Shown in pieces: positions 16,997 through 24,844 of a stretch of DNA of 38,173 nt. The stretch's first letter is position 1, and each line of letters begins with the position of its first letter. The notes under the pieces are model-generated. The model was not told the DNA's origin, made no database searches, and worked only from the letters and a program-made list of their open reading frames with translations. Location: the NCBI GenBank assembly GCA_011390935.1, contig JAABRL010000015.1, forward strand, positions 1 to 38,173, read 5' to 3'. Origin of the DNA: Gemmatimonas sp. (lineage in GTDB: Bacteria; Gemmatimonadota; Gemmatimonadetes; Gemmatimonadales; Gemmatimonadaceae). The position numbers and the translations under genes were made by a program.

Positions 16997-17440
16997 TCAG
17001 CGCGGCGATTGCGACGTGTAGCCGGTGAAGCCCGTGCGCAAGGAGTCGCGCGCTGGCGCAGTGCGAACGAGCGGCGCCGCGCATGTCCCAATACCGGCGC
17101 GCTCACGCACCACGGCGCAGAACTGCGCCGCCGCGGCAGCATCCACGTTACTGATGCAATGCTGCCGTCCGGTGGCGCGTACGCGCAGCCAGGTGCCCAC
17201 CGGATCGGTGCGCTGTTCCACGCAGGTGATCGCCGAGTGCCCGACGCTGGCGATGTCGGAATCGGGCGTGAGATGCGAGAGCATGACGAGGCGCACGTTC
17301 GTGGCAAGCCACGTGACGGTGCCGCGCGCATCGCTGCCATGGAGCATGGCGAGCAGACGCTCGTCCGGTCCAAGCGCATTCTGCACGAACGCGCGCTCGG
17401 CACGCGACGGGGTGCGGGAAGCAGGACGCATGGATGTCAT
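16997..17440 (-). CDS. PH-like domain protein
   Basis: The 147-residue product has a helix (ERAFVQNALGPDERLLAML) followed by strands with GTVTWLATNVRLVMLSH and AITCVEQRTDP, WLRVRATGRQHCISNVD and a C-terminal helix, the order of bacterial PH domains (bPH/YokE-type). Length fits. Known relatives are cytosolic or membrane-associated and uncharacterised. The N-terminus is uncertain: ATG at 17440 and 17431 fit, and an in-frame extension to 17608 looks non-native. No ligand-binding residues are identifiable. Confidence 0.65.
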   Translation of the reverse strand: MTSMRPASRTPSRAERAFVQNALGPDERLLAMLHGSDARGTVTWLATNVRLVMLSHLTPDSDIASVGHSAITCVEQRTDPVGTWLRVRATGRQHCISNVDAAAAAQFCAVVRERAGIGTCAAPLVRTAPARDSLRTGFTGYTSQSPR

Positions 17441-17852
17441 GGGGGCTGCCACAATGGACAGCGAGGGGGGGTACGACACGGACACGGGGAGTGCCTCCAA
17501 AACGTCAGGTCCACGGGAGCGCGTATCGCACCGCTGGCACGTAACCGGCCCACTCCCTCGCAGACCGCCAGACTCGCCAGCGAACCGCTCCCGTGAGGTG
17601 AAGGGCACAGTGTACAGCGACGGCCCCTCGGAGGCAAATGTCGGACGAGGGGTGGCCGCCGCCGTGATGGCACACCGAGTGGACGGGACGTACCATTCGT
17701 GGTGGCCTTGACCGCTTCACCTCGGGAGCCTCGCCATGCGGTCATCCGAAGTCGTACCTTCTTGTGCACGTACGGTGTCGCGACACAGAATCGCGTACAA
17801 ACGACGGCACCCTGTTGTCCATTCAGCAGATACCCGCGAAACAGGAGGTGTC
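17441..17852. other. Intergenic region, 412 bases, divergent promoters expected
   Basis: The region separates the leftward PH-like gene from the rightward propeller gene. No frame shows protein character. AGGAGGTG at 17843-17850 is the ribosome-binding site of the propeller gene. No convincing promoter pair or hairpin stands out. Confidence 0.4.
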
Positions 17853-18902
17853 ATGCCCAGTCTCGATCGAGTACACGCTGTCGCCGTGATGGCGCTTATT
17901 GTCGCGCTCGCAGTGCCGAGCGCCCCTGCAGAGGCACAACCCGCACGCGCGGCCGATACCGTCCAACACAGCGCCTGGGACGTGCCGTGGAAAGGGCGAC
18001 CGCGCGATCCGTACGTCGCGCCCGATGGCGATCGCGTCTGGTTTGTGGGGCAGTCCGGCAACTATGTGGCGTTCTTCAGTCCTGCCAACGGACAGTTCCG
18101 TCAGATCGCGATTGACTCCGGCACGCACCCGCACACGGTCGTCGTGGACAAGCAGGGCAACGCTTGGTATGCCGGCAACATGAACGGCATGATCGGACGT
18201 ATCGACGGGCGATCACTCAGCATCAAGCGGTACCCGATGCCCGAAGAGGCTGCGCGCGATCCGCACACCATCGATTTCGACAGCAAGGGCAATCTGTGGT
18301 TCTCGCTGCAGAACTCGAACATGATGGGGCACCTCGATGCCGCCACCGGCGCCGTGGAACTCATTCGCATGCCCACACCGCGTTCGCGCCCCTACGGCGT
18401 GGTCGTGGCGCCGGACAACACCGTGTGGTTCGACCTCTTCGGTACGAACAAGATCGGCATGATCGCACCCGGCACGAAGACGGTGAAGGAGTACGTGCTC
18501 CCCAACGAACGCGCGCGTCCGCGTCGCATTGCACGCACCAGCGACGGCGGCATCTGGTACACCGACTATTCGCGCGGCTTTCTCGGCCGCCTCGAACCCG
18601 CCACGGGCGCGGTGAAGGAATGGGAGTTGCCGGGCAAGGGTGCGTCACTGCCCTACGCCATGGCCGTCGATGAACAGGATCGGCTGTGGGTGGTGGAAAC
18701 CGGCGTGCGCCCGAACCGACTTGTGGGCTTCGATCCCAAGTCGCAGCGATTCTTCGGACACACTGACATCGGGGAGAATGCCGTGAACGCCGTGCGACAC
18801 ATGGTCTATGACCCGGCCACACGCAGCCTGTGGTATGGCAGCGATCAGGGGCAGCTCGGGCGAGCCGTCGTGCCGCGTATGCTGCCTGTGCTGCAGGACT
18901 GA
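17853..18902 (+). CDS. Secreted Vgb-like beta-propeller protein
   Basis: The 349-residue product has a strong ribosome-binding site, AGGAGGTG, and a signal peptide ending in PAEAQPA, so it is exported. It contains about seven blades with the pattern PH/PY-x-V-x-x-D-x-x-G-x-x-W, as in THPHTVVVDKQGNAWYAG and RDPHTIDFDSKGNLWFS, matching virginiamycin B lyase and SMP-30-like propellers. In true Vgb the catalytic histidines lie in later blades; here those blades read RPRRIARTSDGGIWYTDY and SLPYAMAVDEQDRLW, without His, so antibiotic lyase activity is unlikely. It precedes pheA by six bases, possibly in the same transcript. Confidence 0.8.
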   Translation: MPSLDRVHAVAVMALIVALAVPSAPAEAQPARAADTVQHSAWDVPWKGRPRDPYVAPDGDRVWFVGQSGNYVAFFSPANGQFRQIAIDSGTHPHTVVVDKQGNAWYAGNMNGMIGRIDGRSLSIKRYPMPEEAARDPHTIDFDSKGNLWFSLQNSNMMGHLDAATGAVELIRMPTPRSRPYGVVVAPDNTVWFDLFGTNKIGMIAPGTKTVKEYVLPNERARPRRIARTSDGGIWYTDYSRGFLGRLEPATGAVKEWELPGKGASLPYAMAVDEQDRLWVVETGVRPNRLVGFDPKSQRFFGHTDIGENAVNAVRHMVYDPATRSLWYGSDQGQLGRAVVPRMLPVLQD

Positions 18903-18908
18903 TCCTCC

Positions 18909-19478
18909 ATGACGGACGACACCCCGGTCACCCGGATTGCCTATCAGGGCGAGCCGGGGGCCTATTCGGATCTTGCGGTACGTCAGTATTTCGGCCCCGA
19001 CGTGCACGGGGTGCCGTGTCGCTCCTTTCCCGATGTGCTGCAGGCGCTCCGTGAGGGCGCCTGTGAGCGCGCCATGATCCCGGTGGAGAATGCGATCGCC
19101 GGCCCGGTGCGCATGGCGCTCGACGCACTGGCAGCCGTCGACAACGACGTGACCACGGTGGGCGAACACCGCCTGCTCATCGTGCTGTGTCTGCTTGGCG
19201 TGCCTGGCGCCATGCTGGCCACGGTGAAGGAAGTGCGCAGCCATCCGGTGGCGCTCGCGCAATGTCGCATCTTTCTCGCACGCCATCCCTGGCTCGATGT
19301 GCGTGGGCACGACGATACCGCGGGCGCGGCGCGCGAAGTGGCCGAAACGGGCGATCGTACCATCGGCGCGATCGGCAGCGAGATGGCCGCCGAGAGGTAC
19401 GGACTCGAGATTCTCGCGCGCGGCGTTCAGGATGTGCCGCACAATTGGACCCGCTTCGTGGTGCTCAAGCGCAGCTGA
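18909..19478 (+). CDS. pheA: Prephenate dehydratase, catalytic domain only
   Basis: The 189-residue product converts prephenate to phenylpyruvate for Phe synthesis. Visible: IAYQGEPGAYSDLA (substrate loop), ERAMIPVENAIAGPV (the PxENxxxG motif), a long helix, and the catalytic NWTRFVVL with Thr181, Arg182 and Phe183. The ACT domain that gives Phe feedback inhibition in most PheA proteins (total about 270-280 residues) is absent, as is an N-terminal chorismate mutase. Chorismate mutase is encoded separately at 23235-23546. It starts six bases after the propeller gene and ends 144 bases before bchE. Confidence 0.92.
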   Translation: MTDDTPVTRIAYQGEPGAYSDLAVRQYFGPDVHGVPCRSFPDVLQALREGACERAMIPVENAIAGPVRMALDALAAVDNDVTTVGEHRLLIVLCLLGVPGAMLATVKEVRSHPVALAQCRIFLARHPWLDVRGHDDTAGAAREVAETGDRTIGAIGSEMAAERYGLEILARGVQDVPHNWTRFVVLKRS

Positions 19479-19622
19479 GCAGTCATGACCGGCGGTCGGG
19501 CGAACCCTGACGCATCGGTCATCCCGCCCCCGGATCACACGGCGAGTGCAGGGCAATACGATGTGCCATTGGCCGACGCTGGCCTGTTGCCACTTGCCCT
19601 CGCACACCCGGGACGGCCCGCC

Positions 19623-21221
19623 ATGCGCATTGCCTTCATCCAGCCCAACTACCATGCCGGCGGCGCCGAAATCGCCGGCAACTGGCCTCCGGGCTGGGTC
19701 GCCTACATCGGAGGCGCGCTCAAGCACGCCGGCTTCCACGACATCACCTTCATCGATGCGATGACCAATCACATCGCCGATGACGTGCTGCGCGAGCGGT
19801 TGCGCGCGCTCAATCCCGACGTGGTGATGACCACGGCGATCACGCCGATGATCTATCAGGCGCAGCGCACGCTCGAAATCGCGCGTGAGGTGAACCCCAC
19901 CGTGCGCACGATCCTGGGCGGGATTCACCCCACCTTCATGTACCAGCAGGTATTCGCCGAAGCGCCGTGGACGGACTACATCGTGCGCGGCGAAGGCGAG
20001 GAGATCGCCGTCGAGCTGCTCGAAGCGATTCGTGACGGCACCGACGCCAACACCAAGCACGAAATCCGCGGCATTGCCTTCGTGGAGGATGGTCGCGTCG
20101 TCGCCACGCCGGCGCGTCCGCCCATCGCCAACCTCGATTCCCTCACGCCCGACTGGTCGCTGCTGGAGTGGGATCGATACATTTACATCCCGCTCAACTG
20201 CCGCGTGGCGGTGCCGAGCTTTGCACGCGGGTGCCCGTTCACCTGCCGCTTCTGCTCGCAGTGGAAGTTCTGGCGCAAGTATCGCACGCGCGATCCGAAG
20301 CAGTTCGTGGATGAGATCGAAGTGCTCGTGAAGGAGCACAAGATCGGCTTCTTCATCCTCGCCGACGAAGAGCCCACGATCAACAAGAAGAAGTTCGTGG
20401 CACTCTGCGAAGCGCTCATCGAGCGCAACCTGCCGGTGCACTGGGGCATCAACACGCGCGTCACCGACATCCTGCGTGACGAAGCCGAGCTGCCGCTCTA
20501 TCGCAAGGCGGGGCTCGTGCACGTGTCGCTCGGCACCGAAGCCGCCGCCCAGCTCAAGCTCGATCGCTTCCGCAAGGAGACCACGCTCGAGCAGAACAAG
20601 AAAGCCATTCAGCTGCTCAAGCAGAACGGCATGATCGCCGAAGCGCAGTTCATCATCGGCCTCGAGAACGAAACGCCGGAAACGATCGAGGAGACGTACA
20701 AGTACTCGCAGGACTGGCAGCCCGACATGGCCAACTGGAACATGTACACGCCGTGGCCGTTTGCGGAGCTGTTCCAGGAGCTCGGCGATCGCGTGGAAGT
20801 GCGCGACTACGCCAAGTACAACTTCGTCACGCCGATCATTCAGCCCGACGACATGACGCGCGAGCAGGTGCTCAAGGGCGTGCTGCGCAACTACGGCCGC
20901 TTCTACAGCAAGAAGGCGCTGATGTCGTATCCGTGGCAGAAGGATCCGTTCAAGCGGCGCTATCTCATGGGCTGCCTGCGCGCCTTCGCGAAGACCACGT
21001 TCAACAAGACCTTCTACGATCTGGGGCGCATCAACTTCGGCGCGACCGGCGCGAACGTGGATTTCGATTTCGACGAGGACAAGGTCTTCACCCGCGAGCA
21101 GCTGCGCACACTCTCCGAAGCACGCCCGGAACTCGCGGCCGACGTGGACTACGCCGGCAGCGTCCCGATCCGGGGCGTCGAGTCGCCGCGGCCCCAGGAC
21201 GAACCCGTGCGCGCCTGCTGA
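19623..21221 (+). CDS. bchE: Anaerobic Mg-protoporphyrin IX monomethyl ester cyclase
   Basis: The 532-residue product is a cobalamin-binding radical-SAM enzyme that forms the isocyclic ring of (bacterio)chlorophylls without oxygen. The N-terminus [23 protein letters not shown] matches BchE proteins, whose [11 protein letters not shown] segment is distinctive. A B12-type Rossmann domain spans about 1-150. The radical-SAM cluster cysteines are C204, C208 and C211 in GCPFTCRFC. Helical C-terminal part follows. ATG at 19623 is chosen because an earlier in-frame ATG at 19485 would add 46 residues with no BchE similarity. hemN begins seven bases after its stop. A related radical-SAM function cannot be excluded, but the partner genes favour BchE. 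Confidence 0.87.
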   Translation: MRIAFIQPNYHAGGAEIAGNWPPGWVAYIGGALKHAGFHDITFIDAMTNHIADDVLRERLRALNPDVVMTTAITPMIYQAQRTLEIAREVNPTVRTILGGIHPTFMYQQVFAEAPWTDYIVRGEGEEIAVELLEAIRDGTDANTKHEIRGIAFVEDGRVVATPARPPIANLDSLTPDWSLLEWDRYIYIPLNCRVAVPSFARGCPFTCRFCSQWKFWRKYRTRDPKQFVDEIEVLVKEHKIGFFILADEEPTINKKKFVALCEALIERNLPVHWGINTRVTDILRDEAELPLYRKAGLVHVSLGTEAAAQLKLDRFRKETTLEQNKKAIQLLKQNGMIAEAQFIIGLENETPETIEETYKYSQDWQPDMANWNMYTPWPFAELFQELGDRVEVRDYAKYNFVTPIIQPDDMTREQVLKGVLRNYGRFYSKKALMSYPWQKDPFKRRYLMGCLRAFAKTTFNKTFYDLGRINFGATGANVDFDFDEDKVFTREQLRTLSEARPELAADVDYAGSVPIRGVESPRPQDEPVRAC

Positions 21222-21228
21222 GGCGACC

Positions 21229-22581
21229 ATGTCACTGCCTGTCATTCCGCCGGAGCTGCTCGCCAAGTACGACACGCCCGGTCCACGCTACACCAGCTAC
21301 CCGCCGGTACCCGATTGGTCCGGCGGCGTGGACGAAACCGTGTATCGGACGGCGCTCGCGTCGCTCGGTGACGGGGATCTCGCGCTGTATGTGCACCTGC
21401 CGTTCTGTGCGGCCAAGTGCCTGTACTGCGGCTGCACCGCCACCGTGACCACGCGGGCCGAGGTGGTGGATCAGTATCTCGAACGCCTCGAGGCCGAGCT
21501 GCGCATGGTGACCGAGGCGGTCGGGTACGCACCCGTGCTGCGAGAGCTGCACTGGGGTGGTGGCACGCCCAACTTTCTCTCCGATGGCCAGCTCGTGCGC
21601 GCGTTCGATCTCATCGCCACGTACTTCACGCTGGCCGACGATATCGAGTGCTCCGTGGAAGCGGATCCGCGTCTGGTCACCGAGACGCAGCTGCGCTGGT
21701 TGCGCGGCCTTGGCTTCACGCGCATCAGCTTCGGCGTGCAGGATCTGGACCCGCGCGTGCAGGAGGAGATCGGACGCGTGCAGTCCATCGAGCTGATCAC
21801 CGATGTGGTGGATCTGGCACGTCGTCAGGGCTTCGAGTCGCTCAATGTGGACGTGATCTACGGGCTGCCGCACCAGTCGGTGCAGTCGTTCGGCGATACG
21901 CTCGACGCGGTGATCGCACTCAACCCCGATCGCATCGCGTGCTTCGGCTACGCCCATGTGCCCTGGATTCGGCCACACCAGCGGCGCATGGATGAAGCCG
22001 CGCTCCCCGATCGCGCGCTGCGCTTCGCGTTGTACCAGCTGGCGGTGGAACGCTTCACCGAGGCGGGATACGTGTGGATCGGGCTCGATCACTTCGCGCG
22101 CCCCGATGACGAACTCGCCCGCGCTGCGGATGAAGGACGCCTGCACCGCGACTTCATGGGCTACACCACGCGGCAGTCGCGCAACCTCATCGGCGTGGGG
22201 GTGAGCGCGATCGGGGAAGTGGGCGACTACTTCATTCAGAACTTTGCGCACCTCGGTGATTGGCAGCGCGCGGTCGATGCGGGACTGCTGCCCGTCACGC
22301 GCGGCCACAAGCTCACCGCCGACGACCGCGCGCGCGGCCACGCCATTCGCCAGCTGCTCTGCAACAGCCATCTCGATCGGGCCCTGCTCCCGGACGATGA
22401 AGGGCGCACGCTCGATGCATTCCGTGCCTTCGAAGCCGATGGCCTCGTGCTCATTGGGGACCAGAGCATTTCGGTCACCTCCATGGGCCGCTTCTTCCTG
22501 CGAAACCTCGCCATGGCGCTCGATGCCTACCGCACACCACCCCTCGGTTCCGAAGCCCCGCGTTTCTCGCGCACCGTTTGA
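21229..22581 (+). CDS. hemN: Oxygen-independent coproporphyrinogen III oxidase
   Basis: The 450-residue radical-SAM enzyme turns coproporphyrinogen III into protoporphyrinogen IX without oxygen. GPRYTSYPP at the N-terminus is the HemN-specific motif absent from HemW. The cluster motif is YVHLPFCAAKCLYCGC with C60, C64, C67 plus C69. ELHWGGGTPNF, the GGTP loop, and IYGLPHQS follow; the C-terminal HemN domain is complete. Length matches true HemN. GAGG in the bchE stop region serves as the ribosome-binding site seven bases before the ATG. It feeds protoporphyrin to the Mg branch in which bchE acts, so the neighbours are functionally linked. Confidence 0.93.
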   Translation: MSLPVIPPELLAKYDTPGPRYTSYPPVPDWSGGVDETVYRTALASLGDGDLALYVHLPFCAAKCLYCGCTATVTTRAEVVDQYLERLEAELRMVTEAVGYAPVLRELHWGGGTPNFLSDGQLVRAFDLIATYFTLADDIECSVEADPRLVTETQLRWLRGLGFTRISFGVQDLDPRVQEEIGRVQSIELITDVVDLARRQGFESLNVDVIYGLPHQSVQSFGDTLDAVIALNPDRIACFGYAHVPWIRPHQRRMDEAALPDRALRFALYQLAVERFTEAGYVWIGLDHFARPDDELARAADEGRLHRDFMGYTTRQSRNLIGVGVSAIGEVGDYFIQNFAHLGDWQRAVDAGLLPVTRGHKLTADDRARGHAIRQLLCNSHLDRALLPDDEGRTLDAFRAFEADGLVLIGDQSISVTSMGRFFLRNLAMALDAYRTPPLGSEAPRFSRTV

Positions 22582-23206
22582 GCTCGACCCGTCCGTCGCT
22601 CCGTCGTTTTCTGGCGAAGCGACGGAGCAGGCGCGCATTGGACCCAACGCGGTGATTCAAACCGCTGCCGTGCTCCGCGATCGCTACGGACGCGCGCAGG
22701 CCGAAGCCATGCTGGCCGAAGCCACGGGCCGCACGCTCGACCAGATGCCCACGCACATGGTCGACGAATCGGAGGTGCGCGCGCTCGTGCGTACGTGCCT
22801 CGCCCATCTCGGACATCGGCCCACGCGCGCGGTGCTTCGCGAAGCAGGACAGCGCACGGCCGAATATCTGCTGGCCAACCGCATTCCGCGTCCTGTGCAG
22901 TGGCTGCTGCGCGTGCTGCCGGCCTCGATCGGCGTGCGCCTGCTGTCGCGTGCCATGGCGCAGCACGCGTGGACGTTCGCCGGCAGTGGACACTTTCACG
23001 TGCAGTTCGGGCGTGCGCCGGAGTTCTCGATCGGCGACTGTCCGCTCTGTCGTGGCCTCACGCTCGACGCGCCGGTGTGCGACTTCTACGCCGGTACGTT
23101 CGAGATCCTGCTGTCACGACTGGTTCGCCGCGACACGTGCGTTGCGCAGGTGGAGAGCGCCGCATCTGGCGGTCACGCGTGCCGATACGAGGTGCGCTGG
23201 GCGTAG
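22523..23206 (+). CDS. bchJ: BchJ-like V4R-domain protein
   Basis: The 227-residue product has the BchJ layout: IGPNAVIQTAAVLRDRYGRA, HMVDESEVRALV, a central QRTAEYLLANRIPRPVQ, then ASIGVRLLSRAMAQHAWTFAGSG (strongly BchJ-like HAWTFAGSG), and the C-terminal V4R part with CPLCRG, DAPVCDFYAGTFEIL and CRYEVRW. Cysteines are placed as in V4R metal-binding pockets. BchJ was first annotated as 4-vinyl reductase; others propose it delivers substrate, so its role is unsettled. The ATG at 22523 overlaps hemN by 59 bases in another frame; no other in-frame start fits before the conserved part. Convergent with chorismate mutase 28 bases on. Confidence 0.83.
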   Translation: MPTAHHPSVPKPRVSRAPFELDPSVAPSFSGEATEQARIGPNAVIQTAAVLRDRYGRAQAEAMLAEATGRTLDQMPTHMVDESEVRALVRTCLAHLGHRPTRAVLREAGQRTAEYLLANRIPRPVQWLLRVLPASIGVRLLSRAMAQHAWTFAGSGHFHVQFGRAPEFSIGDCPLCRGLTLDAPVCDFYAGTFEILLSRLVRRDTCVAQVESAASGGHACRYEVRWA

Positions 23207-23234
23207 CCGTCGTGACCGCTTGCGCCGGTGTGAT

Positions 23235-23546
23235 TCACCGTTGGGCGTCGCGGGCCATGGCAATGATCCGTCGGAACAGTTCGCGAGCCGGTTCGGTGGG
23301 CACCTGCACCTCCCTCGCGCGCTCGGCAATGCGACGCATCACCGCCGCCTCACGCGCCGGGTCGGCAATGGGCACGCCGGCTGCGCGCTTGGCGACGCCC
23401 ACCCGCCGCGCCAGCTCCTGGCGGCGGGCGAGCAGGTCGAGCATGGCGTCATCCACGCGCACGATCTCCGCGCGCAATGTGGCCAGGTCGTTCGGTGTGT
23501 CATCGCGTGTGGCATCACCGCACGATGGCGTTGGTTCAGACAGCAT
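23235..23546 (-). CDS. Chorismate mutase, AroQ type
   Basis: The 103-residue all-helical enzyme rearranges chorismate to prephenate. LRAEIVRVDDAMLDLLARRQ, ELARRVGVAK and PIADPAREA match AroQ active-site segments: first-helix Arg, the Arg in LARRQELA, the Lys of VAK, and D-x-x-R-E. The final helix FRRIIAMARDAQ completes the fold. The ATG lies in TGATG with the stop of DAHP synthase, so it is translationally coupled and shares its attenuated transcript. Prephenate then goes to pheA or a Tyr branch not seen here. Confidence 0.9.
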   Translation of the reverse strand: MLSEPTPSCGDATRDDTPNDLATLRAEIVRVDDAMLDLLARRQELARRVGVAKRAAGVPIADPAREAAVMRRIAERAREVQVPTEPARELFRRIIAMARDAQR

Positions 23547-24610
23547 CACCAGGACACCTCCGCCGGCTCCACGGTCCGCGTGGCGGCGGCGATCGTGCGT
23601 CCCATGGCGCCCGCGACAACACGCGCCTGCTGCATCATCTGCGTGAACGCATCGAAGGTGAGCGACTGTTCACCATCGGACTGCGCGCAGGTGGGGTCGG
23701 GGTGCACTTCCACGAGCAACCCATCGGCGCCCGCGGCGATCGCCGCCATCGCGAGGGGCGCGACGAGTCCGGCCTGCCCCGCCGCGTGGCTCGGATCCAC
23801 CAGCACGGGCAGATGCGATTCGCGCTTGAGCACCGGAATCGCCGATACGTCGAGGGTATTGCGCGTCGCCGTTTCGTACGTGCGAATGCCGCGCTCGCAC
23901 AACATCACCTGCGAGTTCCCCTGTGCGAGAATGTACTCGGCCGCCATGAGCAGCTCCGTCACCGTGGCCGACAACCCGCGCTTGAGCAGCACCGGACGAT
24001 GCACTTTGCCGAGTTCGGTGAGCAGGGCGAAGTTCTGCATGTTGCGCGCGCCCACCTGCAACACATCGGCGTGTTCGGCCACCAGCTCCACCTGGCGCGG
24101 GTCGAGCACTTCCGTCACCACGGGCAGTCCGGTCTCACGTCGCACTTCGGCGAGCAGTGCGAGCGCCTCGGCGCCCAGCCCCTGGAAGGCGTACGGACTC
24201 GATCGCGGCTTGAACGCACCGCCCCGCAGCGCGCGTGCACCGGCCGACTGCACCGCGTGCGCAGTGTCGTGCAGCATCTCCCGCCCTTCCACCGAGCAGG
24301 GTCCGGCGATCACCACCAGCTCCCGTCCGCCTACCAACGTGCCGTGCGCATCGCCGAGGGCGACGCGGGTGGGGCCACCGGCGAAGGCGCGCGAGGCGAG
24401 CTTGTACGGCTTGCCCACCTTGAGCACCTGCTCCACACCTTCGAGGCGGGTGAGGTTGGCGGCCACGAGCTTGTCGTGATCGCCGATGCAGCCGATGATG
24501 GTGCGCGCATCGCCTCGACTGACGTGGACACGCAACCCGCACCGTTCGACGTGTTCGACGATGCGGTCAATGGCGGACTCGGTGATTCCAATGGCGGTGA
24601 CGATGATCAT
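23546..24610 (-). CDS. aroF: 3-deoxy-7-phosphoheptulonate synthase, type I-beta
   Basis: The 354-residue enzyme joins PEP and erythrose 4-phosphate, the first step of the shikimate pathway. An N-terminal ferredoxin-like domain (about 1-65, MIIVTAIGITESAIDRIVEH) resembles that of Thermotoga-type DAHP synthase, where it binds Tyr and Phe for feedback control. The barrel has IAGPCSVEG, KPRSSPYAFQGLG, VGARNMQNF, KRGLSAT, DPSHAAG and LLVEVHPDP, all active-site motifs. The start at 24610 matches family N-termini. It lies 57 bases after the attenuator terminator at 24668-24703 and is followed by chorismate mutase with overlapping TGATG. Symbol by family; aroG is equally used. Confidence 0.93.
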   Translation of the reverse strand: MIIVTAIGITESAIDRIVEHVERCGLRVHVSRGDARTIIGCIGDHDKLVAANLTRLEGVEQVLKVGKPYKLASRAFAGGPTRVALGDAHGTLVGGRELVVIAGPCSVEGREMLHDTAHAVQSAGARALRGGAFKPRSSPYAFQGLGAEALALLAEVRRETGLPVVTEVLDPRQVELVAEHADVLQVGARNMQNFALLTELGKVHRPVLLKRGLSATVTELLMAAEYILAQGNSQVMLCERGIRTYETATRNTLDVSAIPVLKRESHLPVLVDPSHAAGQAGLVAPLAMAAIAAGADGLLVEVHPDPTCAQSDGEQSLTFDAFTQMMQQARVVAGAMGRTIAAATRTVEPAEVSW

Positions 24611-24667
24611 GACGGACCCGGCGTGAGAGAGGGGGATCCGCGATGCGTCGTGCTGGGTGCCGGGCTG

Positions 24668-24703
24668 AAACAACAAAGGCCCGTGCACAGTCTGCACGGG
24701 CCT
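24668..24703 (-). terminator. Rho-independent terminator of the aromatic attenuator
   Basis: Read on the minus strand, AGGCCCGTGCA (24703-24693) pairs perfectly over 11 bases with TGCACGGGCCT (24687-24677) around a 5-base loop and is followed by TTTGTTGTTT (24677-24668). It is the only hairpin in the window with a clear U-rich tail. It lies between the leader stop (24737) and aroF start (24610), where it would stop transcription before aroF. Confidence 0.9.
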
Positions 24704-24758
24704 CGCGGTGATTCAGGATGAGCGTGTTCGACGCGCCTACCTGACACCGGATCCCATG
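24695..24758 (-). promoter_or_regulatory. Candidate antiterminator pairing
   Basis: CATGGG in the leader (24758-24753) can pair with CCCGTG of the terminator's first arm (24700-24695, one G-U), CC (24750-24749) with GG (24702-24701), and GGTG (24748-24745) with CACC (24710-24707), leaving a 2- and a 4-base bulge. If the ribosome stalls at the Tyr/Phe codons further upstream, this region stays free, the arms pair, and the terminator cannot form. Energies were not computed. Confidence 0.5.
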
Positions 24759-24808
24759 CGGGACGGCGTAAAGTAGTAATAAAAGTAGGTGGCGGCGCGG
24801 AGGCTCAT
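24737..24808 (-). CDS. Tyr/Phe-rich leader peptide of the aroF operon
   Basis: A 23-codon frame, ATG at 24808 to TAG at 24739-24737. Residues 7-14 read TYFYYYFT, so codons 8-13 (24787-24770) are six consecutive Tyr or Phe codons: TAC TTT TAT TAC TAC TTT. In this GC-rich window, three of six using T at the third position is itself unusual. An in-frame stop lies six bases before the ATG. The run is followed by an apparent antiterminator and a strong terminator, then aroF. This is the architecture of amino-acid attenuators such as pheA and trp leaders of enterobacteria: scarcity of charged tRNA-Tyr or tRNA-Phe stalls the ribosome and lets transcription enter aroF and chorismate mutase. Too short for normal gene calling. 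Confidence 0.85.
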   Translation of the reverse strand: MSLRAATYFYYYFTPSRMGSGVR

Positions 24809-24814
24809 CTTCTA

Positions 24815-24844
24815 AGTGTGCACTCGTCGGTGAGGCGTTGTCAA
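24815..24844 (-). promoter_or_regulatory. Candidate promoter of the leader-aroF operon
   Basis: A perfect TTGACA (24844-24839) overlaps the TGA stop of the upstream WYL gene; 18 bases on is CACACT (24820-24815), a weak -10. Initiation about seven bases later would fall close to the leader ATG at 24808, so the leader mRNA could be leaderless; only AGAAG directly abuts the ATG. Confidence 0.45.

Noticed and set aside
17853..18902. Streptogramin B resistance lyase
   Set aside because: The propeller fold matches, but the late-blade histidines are missing, and the protein is exported.
19479..19622. PpsR/CrtJ-type operator (TGT-N12-ACA) before bchE
   Set aside because: TGT and ACA triplets do not occur at the required spacing in the spacer.
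18645..21275. Long antisense frame of 876 codons opposite pheA and bchE
   Set aside because: High-GC codon bias of the sense genes opens the opposite frame; no domain features and the sense genes are certain.
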